Positions 1 to 7,621 of a DNA stretch of 34,153 bases are shown piece after piece. Every line of letters starts with the position of its first letter. Positions within the stretch are counted from its first letter, which is position 1. The notes under the pieces are model-generated. The model was not told the origin of the DNA. It worked only from the letters and a program-made list of their open reading frames with translations, and ran no database searches. Source of the stretch: Nonomuraea turkmeniaca (GTDB lineage: Bacteria; Actinomycetota; Actinomycetes; Streptosporangiales; Streptosporangiaceae); contig NZ_VCKY01000110.1 in the NCBI RefSeq assembly GCF_005889735.1, positions 1 to 34,153 of the forward strand, read 5' to 3'. The position numbers and the translations under genes were made by a program.

Positions 1-1106
1 CGCCCACCCAGTGCGGGCTCGCGACCTTCAACTCCGCCCTGTCCTCCCATCTCACCAGGGGCGGCGTGTTCGGCGGGATCGTGCGTGTCACCGCCGAGGG
101 CGACGACGACCGGCCCCAGCCGGGGGTCGTGCACACCTGGACTCCGAGCGGCCCCGGCGGGTGGAAAGCCGCGGCCTCCGCTCTGGAGGACTTCGACGTG
201 GCCATCGTGCAGCACGAATACGGCATCTACCCCGGCGCCGACGGCCAGGACGTTCTGCCGCTGCTGCGCCGCCTCATCGTGCCGAGCATCGTGGTCCTCC
301 ACACCGTCCTGGCCAGGCCGACACCGCGGCAGAAGGTCCTGCTCGAGGAGATCGCGGACGCCGCCGGCGCGATCGTGACCATGACCGCCACGGCCCATGA
401 CCGGTTGATGGCCGGCTACCGGGCGGACGCCGGCAAGGTGTTCGTCATCCCACACGGGGCAGCCGACCACCTGCGGGTCCCGGCTCGGCGCCGCTCCCGT
501 CCGCACCTCCTCACCTGGGGCCTGCTCGGGCCCGGCAAAGGCATCGAATGGGCTCTGCGCGCCCTCGCACTCCTGCGAGGCCTCGACCCGCCACCGACGT
601 ATACGATCGCCGGAAAGACCCACCCCAAGGTGCTGGAGCTCCACGGCGAGGCCTATCGCGACGGCCTGTATGAACTCGCCGCCCGGATCGGGGTGTCCAA
701 AGCCGTACGACACGACCCTGTCTACCGGGATCAGGACTCGCTGAGCCGGCTCGTCCGCTCGGCGGACGTGGTCCTGCTGCCGTATGACTCGGCGGAGCAG
801 GTCACATCCGGCGTCCTCATCGAAGCCGTGGCCGCGGGCGTTCCGGTCGTCGCCACCGCCTTCCCCCACGCCGTGGAGCTGCTCACCTGCGGTCCAGGGC
901 TGCTCGTCCCGCACGGCGACCCCGCAGCGCTCGCCTCCGCCGTGCGCCGTGTCCTCACGCAACCCGGGCTGGCCGACGATCTCACCGGCCGTACCCATGC
1001 CCTGATCCCGAGCCTGCTGTGGCCCGCGGTCGCGGCCCGATACGACGGCCTTGCCAGGTCGCTCCTCGCGAGGCGGCCGGCCGCCACGGCCGCGGTGCTG
1101 CCGTGA
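1..1106 (+). CDS. GT4-type glycosyltransferase, 5' end cut by window edge
   Basis: The reading frame is open from base 3, and its first codons give PTQCGLATFNSALSSHL, a typical N-terminal strand/loop of GT4 glycosyltransferases. The GTG at 66 is therefore internal and the true start lies outside the window. Visible parts are a Rossmann-like N-terminal half (DVAIVQHEYGIYPG, VVLHTV), the linker IPHGAADH, and a C-terminal GT-B half with LLTWGLLGPGKGIEWAL, VVLLPYDS and SGVLIEAVAAGVPVVAT. The last segment, with its Glu, is the nucleotide-sugar-binding E-x7-E-like region. The expected role is cytoplasmic transfer of a sugar from a nucleotide or polyprenyl donor; the substrate cannot be read from the sequence. 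Its stop overlaps the GTG of the next gene, so the three genes at 1-3576 form one coupled operon. The family is confident; the specificity is unknown. Confidence 0.88.
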   Translation, partial: PTQCGLATFNSALSSHLTRGGVFGGIVRVTAEGDDDRPQPGVVHTWTPSGPGGWKAAASALEDFDVAIVQHEYGIYPGADGQDVLPLLRRLIVPSIVVLHTVLARPTPRQKVLLEEIADAAGAIVTMTATAHDRLMAGYRADAGKVFVIPHGAADHLRVPARRRSRPHLLTWGLLGPGKGIEWALRALALLRGLDPPPTYTIAGKTHPKVLELHGEAYRDGLYELAARIGVSKAVRHDPVYRDQDSLSRLVRSADVVLLPYDSAEQVTSGVLIEAVAAGVPVVATAFPHAVELLTCGPGLLVPHGDPAALASAVRRVLTQPGLADDLTGRTHALIPSLLWPAVAARYDGLARSLLARRPAATAAVLP

Positions 1107-2104
1107 ACGCCGTGGCTCCAGGTTTCAAACACCTGATCCGGATGAGCGACGACACCGGCCTGTTCGAGCATGCCCGGCACGCCACCGCCTTGCGCCATCA
1201 CGGCTACTGCACCGACGACGTCGCCCGTGGCCTCGTCGTGGCCAGCCGGGAGCAGCACCCAGCGCACCGGCTGACCCGGCTGATCGAGTGCTATCTGGCC
1301 TTCCTCACACACGCTCAGGATCGTTCCGGCGCGTTCCGCAACAGGCTCACCTTCGACCGGCGCTGGAGCGACCAGCCAGGCGTCGGCGACTGGTGGGGCA
1401 GGGCGATGTGGGGCCTGGGCACCGCGGCGGCCCGCATCTCCGCTCCGTGGATCCGGAAGGAGGCCCTGCGCGCCTTCACTCTCGGAGCCGAACAGCGCTC
1501 CCCGCATCCGCGCGCCATGGCTTTCGCCGGGCTCGGCGCGGCGGAGGTCCTGCGCGCCGACCCGGACAGCACCGTGGCCGCCGCCCTGCTGATGGACGCC
1601 GTGGAGGCCATCGGCGCTCCCTCGGAGAACCCCTCCTGGCCGTGGCCACAGCCGCATCTGACGTACGCCAACGCCGCTCTCGCCGAGGTGATCATCGCCG
1701 CCGGGGACCTGAGGGATGACCGGCAGCTGCTCAGCGTCGGTCTGCGCATGCTCACGTGGCTGTGTGACATTCAGACGAGGAACGGCCGGCTCTCGGTCGT
1801 GCCCGCGGCCGGCTGGCGGCAGGATGCGCCGCGGTCGCGCTACGACCAGCAGCCGATCGAGGTGGCCGCGCTCGCCGACGCCTGCGCCACCGCCCTAGCG
1901 ACCGGCGACCCTTCGTGGCGGGAGAAGGCGCGGCTGGCGGTGGCGTGGTTCCAGGGCGCGAACGACTCCGGCGTTCCGATGTGGGACCCGGCGACCGGCG
2001 GAGGCTACGACGGCCTGACCGAGCAAGGTCCGAACCTCAATCAGGGCGCGGAGTCCACCATCGCGCTGATCTCTACCATGCAGCACGCCAGGCGGCTCTC
2101 ATGA
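1103..2104 (+). CDS. alpha/alpha-barrel carbohydrate-active protein linked to GT4/GH130
   Basis: The start is GTG 1103, which overlaps the upstream stop (GTGA). A more upstream in-frame start would run deep into the glycosyltransferase. The protein has 333 residues, no signal peptide and no membrane segment. It consists of repeated helical hairpins rich in Trp, Asp and Gly (HHGYCTDDVARGL, PGVGDWWGRAMWGLG, NPSWPWPQPHLTYANAAL, YDQQPIEVAALADA), the pattern of (alpha/alpha)6-barrel glycosidase-like or terpenoid-cyclase-like folds. Proteins of this type are known next to, or fused with, GT4 glycosyltransferases and GH130 enzymes in bacteria. The conserved DD and WW/PW motifs could form a sugar-binding groove. 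Catalytic activity is not demonstrable from sequence. It is coupled by ATGA to the GH130 gene. Confidence 0.78.
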   Translation: MNAVAPGFKHLIRMSDDTGLFEHARHATALRHHGYCTDDVARGLVVASREQHPAHRLTRLIECYLAFLTHAQDRSGAFRNRLTFDRRWSDQPGVGDWWGRAMWGLGTAAARISAPWIRKEALRAFTLGAEQRSPHPRAMAFAGLGAAEVLRADPDSTVAAALLMDAVEAIGAPSENPSWPWPQPHLTYANAALAEVIIAAGDLRDDRQLLSVGLRMLTWLCDIQTRNGRLSVVPAAGWRQDAPRSRYDQQPIEVAALADACATALATGDPSWREKARLAVAWFQGANDSGVPMWDPATGGGYDGLTEQGPNLNQGAESTIALISTMQHARRLS

Positions 2105-3576
2105 CCGACAGGGATCTGGCCACACGGCTCGGCCCGACGCTCACTCCCGACCCGCGAAGAGTGATCATCAAGCTCTTCGTGCCCGGGGAGGACGCCGCGC
2201 TCACCCGTACCCGGGCCGCCGCGCTGATCGATCGGATCCTGCTCCTCGACCACGATCAGGCGACCGAAATGCTCCAGCAGACGTTGCGGCGATTCGGTGG
2301 GCGGCACCACGATCTCGAAGCGACCTTCGCCCATCACCACGACCTGATCCGCCATCGCGTCCCGCGCGAGGTCGACCTGTCCCTGCCGGCCCGCCTCCTT
2401 GTGGGCGCCTACTTCAGTCACGAGTACGCCGTGGAGGGTGCCGCGGTGTGCAACCCGTCCGTGATCCCCCATCCCGACCAATCCGGTCTGCACTCCGGAC
2501 AACTCCGCGTGGCGATCAGCCTGCGCCAGATCGGCGAGGGGCATCTGTCCTCCCTCGGCTTCGCCACGGCAGTCCTCGGGCCTGGCTCCGACCTCCACAT
2601 CGCCGACCGCTCCGGGACACTGTCCGTCGGACGCCGGCACCGGACCCATCATCGGCGCGACCTGCTCGCCGCCGGGCTCGCCGACGACGCCTGGGACAAC
2701 GAGGTGACGGCGGGCATGCTGCGATCCCTGCCGGAACGTTTCGAGGACGACGACTTCGAACACGCGATCGCCCAGTTCCCTCCCGACCTGCTCACCCGCA
2801 CCACCACGCAGCCGACCCTGGAAGAGATGCGCCGGGCGACGCGCTTGGAGTACGCCGTGACCTTCCCCGCCGATCTCCCTCTTCACCGGCGAATCCTCTG
2901 GCCGGCGACCGCAGCCGAGTGCAACGGCATGGAGGACGCGCGATTCGTACGAATCGTCGACGAGGACGGCCGGCCTTCGTATCGTGCCACCTACACCGCC
3001 TACGATGGGCAGCACATCCGTTCCCACCTGATCGCCAGCGACGACCTGCGCCATTTCGAGATCACTCCCATGCGCGGCCCCGCAGCCGTCAACAAGGGCA
3101 TGGCGCTGTTCCCCCGACCGGTCGGGGGACGGAGTCTGGCGCTGTGCCGTTCCGACGGCGAGACCATCGGTCTCACCGCCCTCGACCGACACAACAGCTG
3201 GCAACGGCCGATACCCCTGCACACCCCGCACCGGGACTGGGAGCTCATCCAGGTGGGCAACTGCGGATCGCCCATCGAGACCGGTTTCGGCTGGCTCGTC
3301 CTGACCCATGGCGTCGGCCCCATGCGCGATTACGCCATCGGCGCCATCCTCCTCGACTCCCACGAGCCGCACCGCGTCATCGCCGAACTCCCCGGCCCGC
3401 TGCTCACCGCCGACGGTGCCGAACGTGAAGGCTACGTGCCCAACGTCGTGTACTCCTGTGGCAGCCTGCTCCACGATGACGCCGTGTGGCTGCCCTACGG
3501 GGCGAGCGACACCCGCATCGGATTCGCCCGTGTGCCGCTCGACACCCTCATCAAGGAGATGCGTCCGCCACAGTGA
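2101..3576 (+). CDS. glycoside hydrolase/phosphorylase family 130 (beta-mannoside-type)
   Basis: The ATG at 2101 overlaps the previous stop (ATGA). The 491-residue protein has an N-terminal helical extension (about residues 1-110) and then a five-bladed-propeller GH130-like domain. GH130 marker stretches are visible: CNPSVIPHPDQSG, ECNGMEDARFVRIVDEDG (the Asp/Glu-rich site that holds the catalytic Asp in this family), NKGMALFPRPVGG, GNCGSPIETGFGWLVLTHGVGP and YVPNVVYSCGSLLHDD near the C-terminus. Characterised GH130 members are phosphorylases or hydrolases on beta-mannosides. With no signal peptide and a coupled glycosyltransferase upstream, an intracellular role in making or recycling a mannose-containing oligosaccharide is plausible. 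That role, and phosphorylase versus hydrolase activity, are inference. Confidence 0.87.
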   Translation: MTDRDLATRLGPTLTPDPRRVIIKLFVPGEDAALTRTRAAALIDRILLLDHDQATEMLQQTLRRFGGRHHDLEATFAHHHDLIRHRVPREVDLSLPARLLVGAYFSHEYAVEGAAVCNPSVIPHPDQSGLHSGQLRVAISLRQIGEGHLSSLGFATAVLGPGSDLHIADRSGTLSVGRRHRTHHRRDLLAAGLADDAWDNEVTAGMLRSLPERFEDDDFEHAIAQFPPDLLTRTTTQPTLEEMRRATRLEYAVTFPADLPLHRRILWPATAAECNGMEDARFVRIVDEDGRPSYRATYTAYDGQHIRSHLIASDDLRHFEITPMRGPAAVNKGMALFPRPVGGRSLALCRSDGETIGLTALDRHNSWQRPIPLHTPHRDWELIQVGNCGSPIETGFGWLVLTHGVGPMRDYAIGAILLDSHEPHRVIAELPGPLLTADGAEREGYVPNVVYSCGSLLHDDAVWLPYGASDTRIGFARVPLDTLIKEMRPPQ

Positions 3577-3784
3577 CGAATGGCCGCCCGCAGGATGTGA
3601 CCTCCAACGTGGTCACGATCATCGACTCCAGCAGCGGCGCGCCGAAGCCGGTGACCATGGCCACGTCGGGTGCGTCCCGTCCACGTCCGATCACGATGCG
3701 GCCCTTGCGCCTGCGGTTGTTGCGCGGATCGGAGGTCCACCGGTCCCCCAGCCACACCTTCGTCCAAGCGGCGGGTGTTGACAT
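3551..3784 (-). CDS. small hypothetical protein, 77 aa
   Basis: ATG 3784 overlaps the stop of a preceding reading frame on the same strand (TGATG), which suggests translational coupling. The product has strongly G/C-biased third codon positions and reads MSTPAAWTKVWLGDRWTSD at the start, followed by a basic stretch (RRRKGR) and a hydrophobic, Gly-rich middle. It overlaps the last 26 bases of the GH130 gene on the opposite strand. I do not recognise the family. Codon bias is the main evidence that it is, or recently was, a gene. Confidence 0.4.
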   Translation of the reverse strand: MSTPAAWTKVWLGDRWTSDPRNNRRRKGRIVIGRGRDAPDVAMVTGFGAPLLESMIVTTLEVTSCGRPFVTVADASP

Positions 3785-3910
3785 CAACCGCCGTCCGGCA
3801 ACGGGCCACTTCCCGCCTCGTTCTCATACAGCACGATCTTGGACGCGGCTTGGCCGGGGCCGTCCGGGTACCGACCCGGCCAGAGGTGCGCTCCACAGTC
3901 GCCGCAGGTT
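3784..3910 (-). pseudogene. coding-like frame overlapping the nucleotidyltransferase 3' end
   Basis: Below about 3910 the G/C-rich third-position pattern switches from the nucleotidyltransferase frame to the neighbouring frame, which reads TCGDCGAHLWPGRYPDGPG and ends NEAGSGPLPDGG at TGA 3784. It contains a CxxC pair like half of a zinc ribbon. No start codon of its own can be placed with confidence. It could be the tail of a gene whose 5' part was lost, or the native C-terminus of the nucleotidyltransferase displaced by a frameshift. Low certainty. Confidence 0.3.
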
Positions 3911-4369
3911 GTCGATGGCGGAGATGTCCGGCAGGTCCTTGGGCCGGCGAGCACATGCCTTCCACGCGAGGACATCGCCCAGCCGCATGAACGGGATGCC
4001 GTCGATCAGGTCGGCGGTTTCGATCAGGTAGTGCGTCGACCATCCCGGTGTCCAACGGTCGACGAACTCGATGGCGAACGCCGGGTGGTTGATCACTTGC
4101 CCGTGGCCGGACGGGGCGGTGCTTGGCGTGACTCCGAGAGCGAGGGCGATGCACCATGCGGCGCCACGGGCGAGCACGTCCAGGTCGCCCATGCAGGTCC
4201 GCAGATTGCGCACGTATAGGGCGGCGGAGCCGCACACGACGTAGTCGCCGTGCGGCAGGTTCAGCCGACTCAGTTCGGTGAACAGGCCTGCCGGGTCCGT
4301 CACCAGGGTGCGCGGCTGCGCCGCAGGTGGATGCCGCGATGGCACGTCGGCGAGGTGCTGATGCATCAT
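3824..4369 (-). CDS. AbiEii-like nucleotidyltransferase
   Basis: I chose ATG 4369 because AAGGA lies about 8 bases upstream; the in-frame ATG at 4390 has no such site. The protein has about 181 residues. VVCGSAALYVRNLRTCMGDLDV has the GSA...DLD pattern of minimal/AbiEii-type nucleotidyltransferases. FAIEFVDRW supplies a possible third acidic residue, and DVLAWKACARRPKDLPDI matches the D-x3-K...R-x-KD-x2-D pattern seen near the C-terminus of AbiEii-like proteins. Family members are toxins of type IV toxin-antitoxin/abortive-infection systems or orphan tRNA/protein nucleotidyltransferases. No AbiEi-type antitoxin gene is visible beside it. The last ~30 residues lose the coding bias (see the overlapping frame below 3910), so the C-terminus may be frameshifted. 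Confidence 0.6.
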   Translation of the reverse strand: MMHQHLADVPSRHPPAAQPRTLVTDPAGLFTELSRLNLPHGDYVVCGSAALYVRNLRTCMGDLDVLARGAAWCIALALGVTPSTAPSGHGQVINHPAFAIEFVDRWTPGWSTHYLIETADLIDGIPFMRLGDVLAWKACARRPKDLPDISAIDNLRRLWSAPLAGSVPGRPRPSRVQDRAV

Positions 4370-4444
4370 GTGTTCGTCCTTCGGGCTCATCGGGTCTGAG
4401 GGAGGCGCCGGCTTGGCGGGTGAGTTCGGAGCCAGTTAGAGATC

Positions 4445-4645
4445 TTGAGAGGTTGGCCGAAGAACGAGTTTCGGTACCACTGTGTGGCTCTCGCTCGGCC
4501 CGCTCTGCTCGCCGAACTGCGCGACCGGCTCGCCTTCCAGGCTCTGGCCCAGGCGCTCGCGGCCACCACCGTGCGGATCAGCATGTTGGTGGCGTCCGGC
4601 GATGGCCACCTCGCTGGGCAGATCACCGCAGCTCAGCCACGTTGA
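4445..4645 (+). CDS. small hypothetical or gene remnant
   Basis: The frame reads into LARPALLAELRDRLAFQALA and ends LAGQITAAQPR, with nearly every codon ending in G or C from about 4490 on. This suggests real coding sequence, helical and Ala/Leu-rich. The proposed TTG start has no ribosome-binding site and the first ~12 codons lack coding bias, so this may be the surviving tail of a longer gene. Family not recognised. Confidence 0.3.
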   Translation: MRGWPKNEFRYHCVALARPALLAELRDRLAFQALAQALAATTVRISMLVASGDGHLAGQITAAQPR

Positions 4646-4726
4646 TCAAGTCACACCGGAAGAAGAAGCCGGGCGGCCTTCACATACGGCCGCCGTCGTG
4701 GACAGGGATCAACCCACCGCGTGCTG

Positions 4727-4975
4727 TCAGTCCTCCCAGGCCCAGGTGACGTACGCCGTAACGGTCCATTTGTCGTCGTCGCCATGCATCTCGGCTGTTT
4801 CGACCCGCGCCACCGTGTTGATCGAGGAGAACGCATCGAGGACGATCCCACCGCGGACGCCGCCGTCGATGTCGAACCCACTCCCCAGGGCTGCCTGCCT
4901 ATCGGCCTTGTACGTCGTGGCCTGCGCGTTCGCCGACCCGTGCACACGGCTCAGTGACGGGATGAGCGCGTTCAT
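4727..4975 (-). CDS. hypothetical protein, 82 aa
   Basis: ATG 4975 begins MNALIPSLSRVHGSANAQAT. The frame is coding-like to the end (TAYVTWAWED) and stays open upstream to a stop at 5108-5110, with coding-like residues (ATGYQLDGARGGA) just before the ATG. The start may therefore be further upstream or lost. The sequence looks like a small soluble alpha/beta protein with a short beta-rich C-terminus (WTVTAYVTW). I do not recognise the family. No strong Shine-Dalgarno sequence precedes the ATG. Confidence 0.5.
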   Translation of the reverse strand: MNALIPSLSRVHGSANAQATTYKADRQAALGSGFDIDGGVRGGIVLDAFSSINTVARVETAEMHGDDDKWTVTAYVTWAWED

Positions 4976-5251
4976 CCTGGCACCGCCGCGAGCGCCGTCG
5001 AGTTGGTATCCGGTGGCTGCGTCTTGCTGCTGTGGGCATAGCGCCCTTTCCGGTGGGGGCGGGATCGCCGGTGCTCCCCGATCTTCGGAAACACGATCCC
5101 TGTCTCCCTACCATCGCCTCTGGCCTTTGATCGCTCTGCGCACATCTACCCGCTGGTCCGGTGCTCCTGCGCACAGCGCAGCGGCTCCGGCGGTGGCAGG
5201 ATTGTCGCCAAGCCAGGGAGGTCCCGGCGCGGCACACAGCTCTGGCCTTCC
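4976..5251. other. spacer with no further gene identified
   Basis: Apart from the upstream open extension of the 82-aa frame, I see no convincing coding pattern or hairpin here. It is the 3' side of the lipid kinase gene and could hold its terminator, but none is obvious. Confidence 0.4.
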
Positions 5252-6142
5252 TCAGAGCCGCTGGTCCGGCGGCAGGCAGACCATGAGCGCGCCCGCGGCG
5301 GCCTTGGCTTTGATCCGGATGGTGGGCTCGCGTTCCCCGCCGTCGAGCTCGTACGTCAGCGGGACCCCGAACCGGGCCGACACCTTCTTGGCCCGCGTGA
5401 TCCGGATGAACGGCGAGTCGTCGGAGCGTCCCGCGGCCATCCTGCCGATCACCCGCGCCCATTCGAGCGGCCCCTTGGCGGTGGAGACGCCGACCTCCAG
5501 CCAGCCGTCGTCCGGCCGCGCGTCGTCGAACGCCTTGACACCGCCGGCGATCATGCTCACGTTACCCAGCAGCAGGCAGCTCGCCCGGCCCTCGAACCAG
5601 GTCGTCCCATCGACTTTGATCTTCATTGGCACGAGCGGCTCGCCGACGTGCCGGACGGCCGCCTTGACGTAGCTCAGCTTGCCGAGCCGCTTCTTGGCCC
5701 GCCCACCCGAGTCGGCGATCATTTCGGCCTCGAACCCGGCCCCCGCCATCACCGCGAAGTGTTCGCCGTTGAGCACGCCCAGGTCCAGCTTCTCCCGCCG
5801 CCCGTGGAAGCCGATCCGCACCGCCTCGTCGAGGTCGGCGGGGATGCCGAGGTTGGCGGCGAACAGGTTCGCCGTCCCCGCGGGGAGCACGGCCATCGGC
5901 ACGCCGGAGTCGGCCATCGCGTCGGCGCAGCGTTGCACCATGCCGTCGCCGCCCCAGACGAACACCAGATCGGCGCTCTGATCGAGGGCTTGGCGGACCT
6001 TTTTGGGCGCCTTCTTGCTCTTGGCCACCTCGTACCAGAGGAGCTCGCCGACGCCCTCTTCGGTGATGAGCATGCGCAGTCTGTCCAGGCCCGCGCCGAG
6101 GGTCTTCTTGCGGTGCGCCACGACGGCCACGATGGGGGACAT
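5252..6142 (-). CDS. diacylglycerol-kinase-type lipid kinase
   Basis: The protein has 296 residues, the usual length for DgkB/YegS-type lipid kinases. VWGGDGMVQ (residues 62-70) is the nucleotide-binding GGDG motif and LPAGTANLFAANLGIP (86-101) is the family's second signature. KLDLGVLNGEHFAVMAGAGFEAEM and LLLGNVSMIAGG match the C-terminal beta-sandwich, and YELDGGEREP matches the family's terminal acidic turn. It phosphorylates a lipid alcohol such as diacylglycerol, or another lipid substrate, at the cytoplasmic face. It is divergent from two PAP2 phosphatases across a 74-bp gap, so kinase and phosphatase activities may be co-controlled. It starts at ATG 6142, with only a weak ribosome-binding site. 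The exact lipid substrate is unknown. Confidence 0.9.
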   Translation of the reverse strand: MSPIVAVVAHRKKTLGAGLDRLRMLITEEGVGELLWYEVAKSKKAPKKVRQALDQSADLVFVWGGDGMVQRCADAMADSGVPMAVLPAGTANLFAANLGIPADLDEAVRIGFHGRREKLDLGVLNGEHFAVMAGAGFEAEMIADSGGRAKKRLGKLSYVKAAVRHVGEPLVPMKIKVDGTTWFEGRASCLLLGNVSMIAGGVKAFDDARPDDGWLEVGVSTAKGPLEWARVIGRMAAGRSDDSPFIRITRAKKVSARFGVPLTYELDGGEREPTIRIKAKAAAGALMVCLPPDQRL

Positions 6143-6216
6143 GCGTTCCGGACTACCCTGGGCGCCGGATTTCAGGCGGAGGAATTGATCCGCCTTGCCG
6201 GGGTAGCCGTGCGCAA

Positions 6217-6960
6217 ATGCGTATGGGGAAGGGGCACCAAGGGCACCGCGACCGAGGACTGGGACTGCGCCTGACGGTCGCCAGCCTCGCGGCGGCGCTG
6301 ATCGTGATCCCGTTCAACCTGCTGCTCGTCGTGGCCAAGATGCCCGTCGACGGGCTGGACGCGGAGGCCGCGCGGAATCTGCACGAGTACGCGCTCGCCC
6401 ATCCCGGCGTGACGAGGTTCCTCATCGTGTGGACGGATCTGTTCGGGCCGTGGCCGTGGCGCGTCTCGGTCATCGCGTACGCCGTCTGGCTGCTGTACAG
6501 GGGCGCGCCGAGGCTGGCCGCCTGGGCCGTCACCACCATTACCGTGGGCGGGCTGCTCGGTCTGGCACTCAAGATCATCGTGGCCCGGGCCAGGCCGCAC
6601 CTGCTGGACCCCGTCGCGCTGGCGCCGGGCGACTCCTTTCCGTCGGGCCACACGGTGAACGCGACGCTCGGCGCGGGAGTGATCGTCCTTCTTGTCCTGC
6701 CCATGCTGCCCCGGTGGGGGCGGGTCGTGGCCTGGACTGTCGCCTGCTTCCTGGTGGTGTCCGTCGGCTACACGAGGATCGCGCTCGGCGTGCACTGGGT
6801 GAGCGATGTGGCCGCCGGGATCGTGCTCGGCGTGGCAGTGATCGCCGCGACGGCGGCGGCATTCGAGACGTGGCGGCGGGAGCAGGGACGCAGGCCCGCC
6901 TCGCCGCCGGTCGAGGGAGTGGAACCCGAGTTGGTGAAGGCGACCCATGAGCAGAACTGA
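6217..6960 (+). CDS. PAP2-superfamily phosphatase, membrane
   Basis: A 247-residue polytopic protein. The three PAP2 phosphatase motifs are complete: K-x6-RP at 119-127 (KIIVARARP), PSGH at 142-145, and R187-x5-H193-x3-D197 (YTRIALGVHWVSD). A long hydrophobic segment at about 20-40 and four or five more helices make it an integral membrane enzyme. The expected reaction is dephosphorylation of phosphatidic acid, a polyprenyl pyrophosphate or a related lipid phosphate on the outer face. Its last 14 bases overlap the next PAP2 gene, and it faces the lipid kinase. ATG 6217 was taken; an alternative ATG lies two codons downstream. Confidence 0.9.
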   Translation: MRMGKGHQGHRDRGLGLRLTVASLAAALIVIPFNLLLVVAKMPVDGLDAEAARNLHEYALAHPGVTRFLIVWTDLFGPWPWRVSVIAYAVWLLYRGAPRLAAWAVTTITVGGLLGLALKIIVARARPHLLDPVALAPGDSFPSGHTVNATLGAGVIVLLVLPMLPRWGRVVAWTVACFLVVSVGYTRIALGVHWVSDVAAGIVLGVAVIAATAAAFETWRREQGRRPASPPVEGVEPELVKATHEQN

Positions 6961-7621
6961 GCAGGCGAAACACTACGCGTTAGCAATCTTGTTGCCGATG
7001 CTCCTGATGGCCGGGGTGACGTACGGCGTGGGCAAGGCGATCCTCGCCTGGCCCACCGGTGAGGCGTCGGTGAGCCGGAGCCTGGCCGCCGACCGGACCT
7101 CGCTGTGGAACGGGCTCACCGACTTCGGCAGCAGCCTTTCGGACACCCCGTACATCGTGGCCCTCACCGTGATGGCCGCGATCGTCTTCAGGCGGGTGTA
7201 CCGGCGCTGGCGCGAATCGATCTTCCTCGTCGCGGCCGTCTGGAGCCAGTCCCTCATCTTCCTGGCCACCACCGGGCCCGTCGGCCGGCAACGCCCGCCC
7301 GTACAGCACCTCGATGAGGCCCCGCCCACCTCCAGCTTCCCGTCGGGGCACGTCAGCGCCGCCGTCGCGTTCTACTGCGGGATGGCGCTCCTCCTGACCG
7401 CGCATGTCCGCAGCAGGGCGCTCCAGGTGCTGATCTGGGTACTCGGGATCGCCGCTCCGCTCGCCGTCGGCTTCTCGCGCCTGTACCGTGGCATGCACTT
7501 CCTCACCGATGTGCTCTGGGGCGTGCTGCTCGGTGTCGGCTGCGTCGTCATGGCCGCCCGGGCGATCCTGTACGCGCGCCAGCGGCAGCGGCAGCGCTCA
7601 GAACTCGTTCGATCTGCGTAG
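6947..7621 (+). CDS. second PAP2-superfamily phosphatase, membrane
   Basis: 224 residues, starting inside the preceding PAP2 gene (14-base overlap), so the pair is co-translated. The first motif is atypical: VGRQRPP keeps R116-P117 but the Lys expected seven residues earlier is Thr109, a change I associate with some actinobacterial PAP2 proteins. PSGH is at 132-135 and R178-x5-H184-x3-D188 (FSRLYRGMHFLTD) is intact. About five or six transmembrane helices are present. The two PAP2 proteins differ in sequence and are not a recent duplication, which suggests different lipid substrates. The 3' end overlaps the convergent phospholipase gene by 24 bases. Confidence 0.9.
   Translation: MSRTEQAKHYALAILLPMLLMAGVTYGVGKAILAWPTGEASVSRSLAADRTSLWNGLTDFGSSLSDTPYIVALTVMAAIVFRRVYRRWRESIFLVAAVWSQSLIFLATTGPVGRQRPPVQHLDEAPPTSSFPSGHVSAAVAFYCGMALLLTAHVRSRALQVLIWVLGIAAPLAVGFSRLYRGMHFLTDVLWGVLLGVGCVVMAARAILYARQRQRQRSELVRSA

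Noticed and set aside
66..1106. GTG 66 as the start of the glycosyltransferase
   Set aside because: The frame upstream of it to the window edge encodes family-typical N-terminal residues (PTQCGLATF), so the gene is simply cut by the edge.
2041..3474. 477-codon minus-strand frame opposite GH130
   Set aside because: Shadow of GH130; no domain and no ribosome-binding site.
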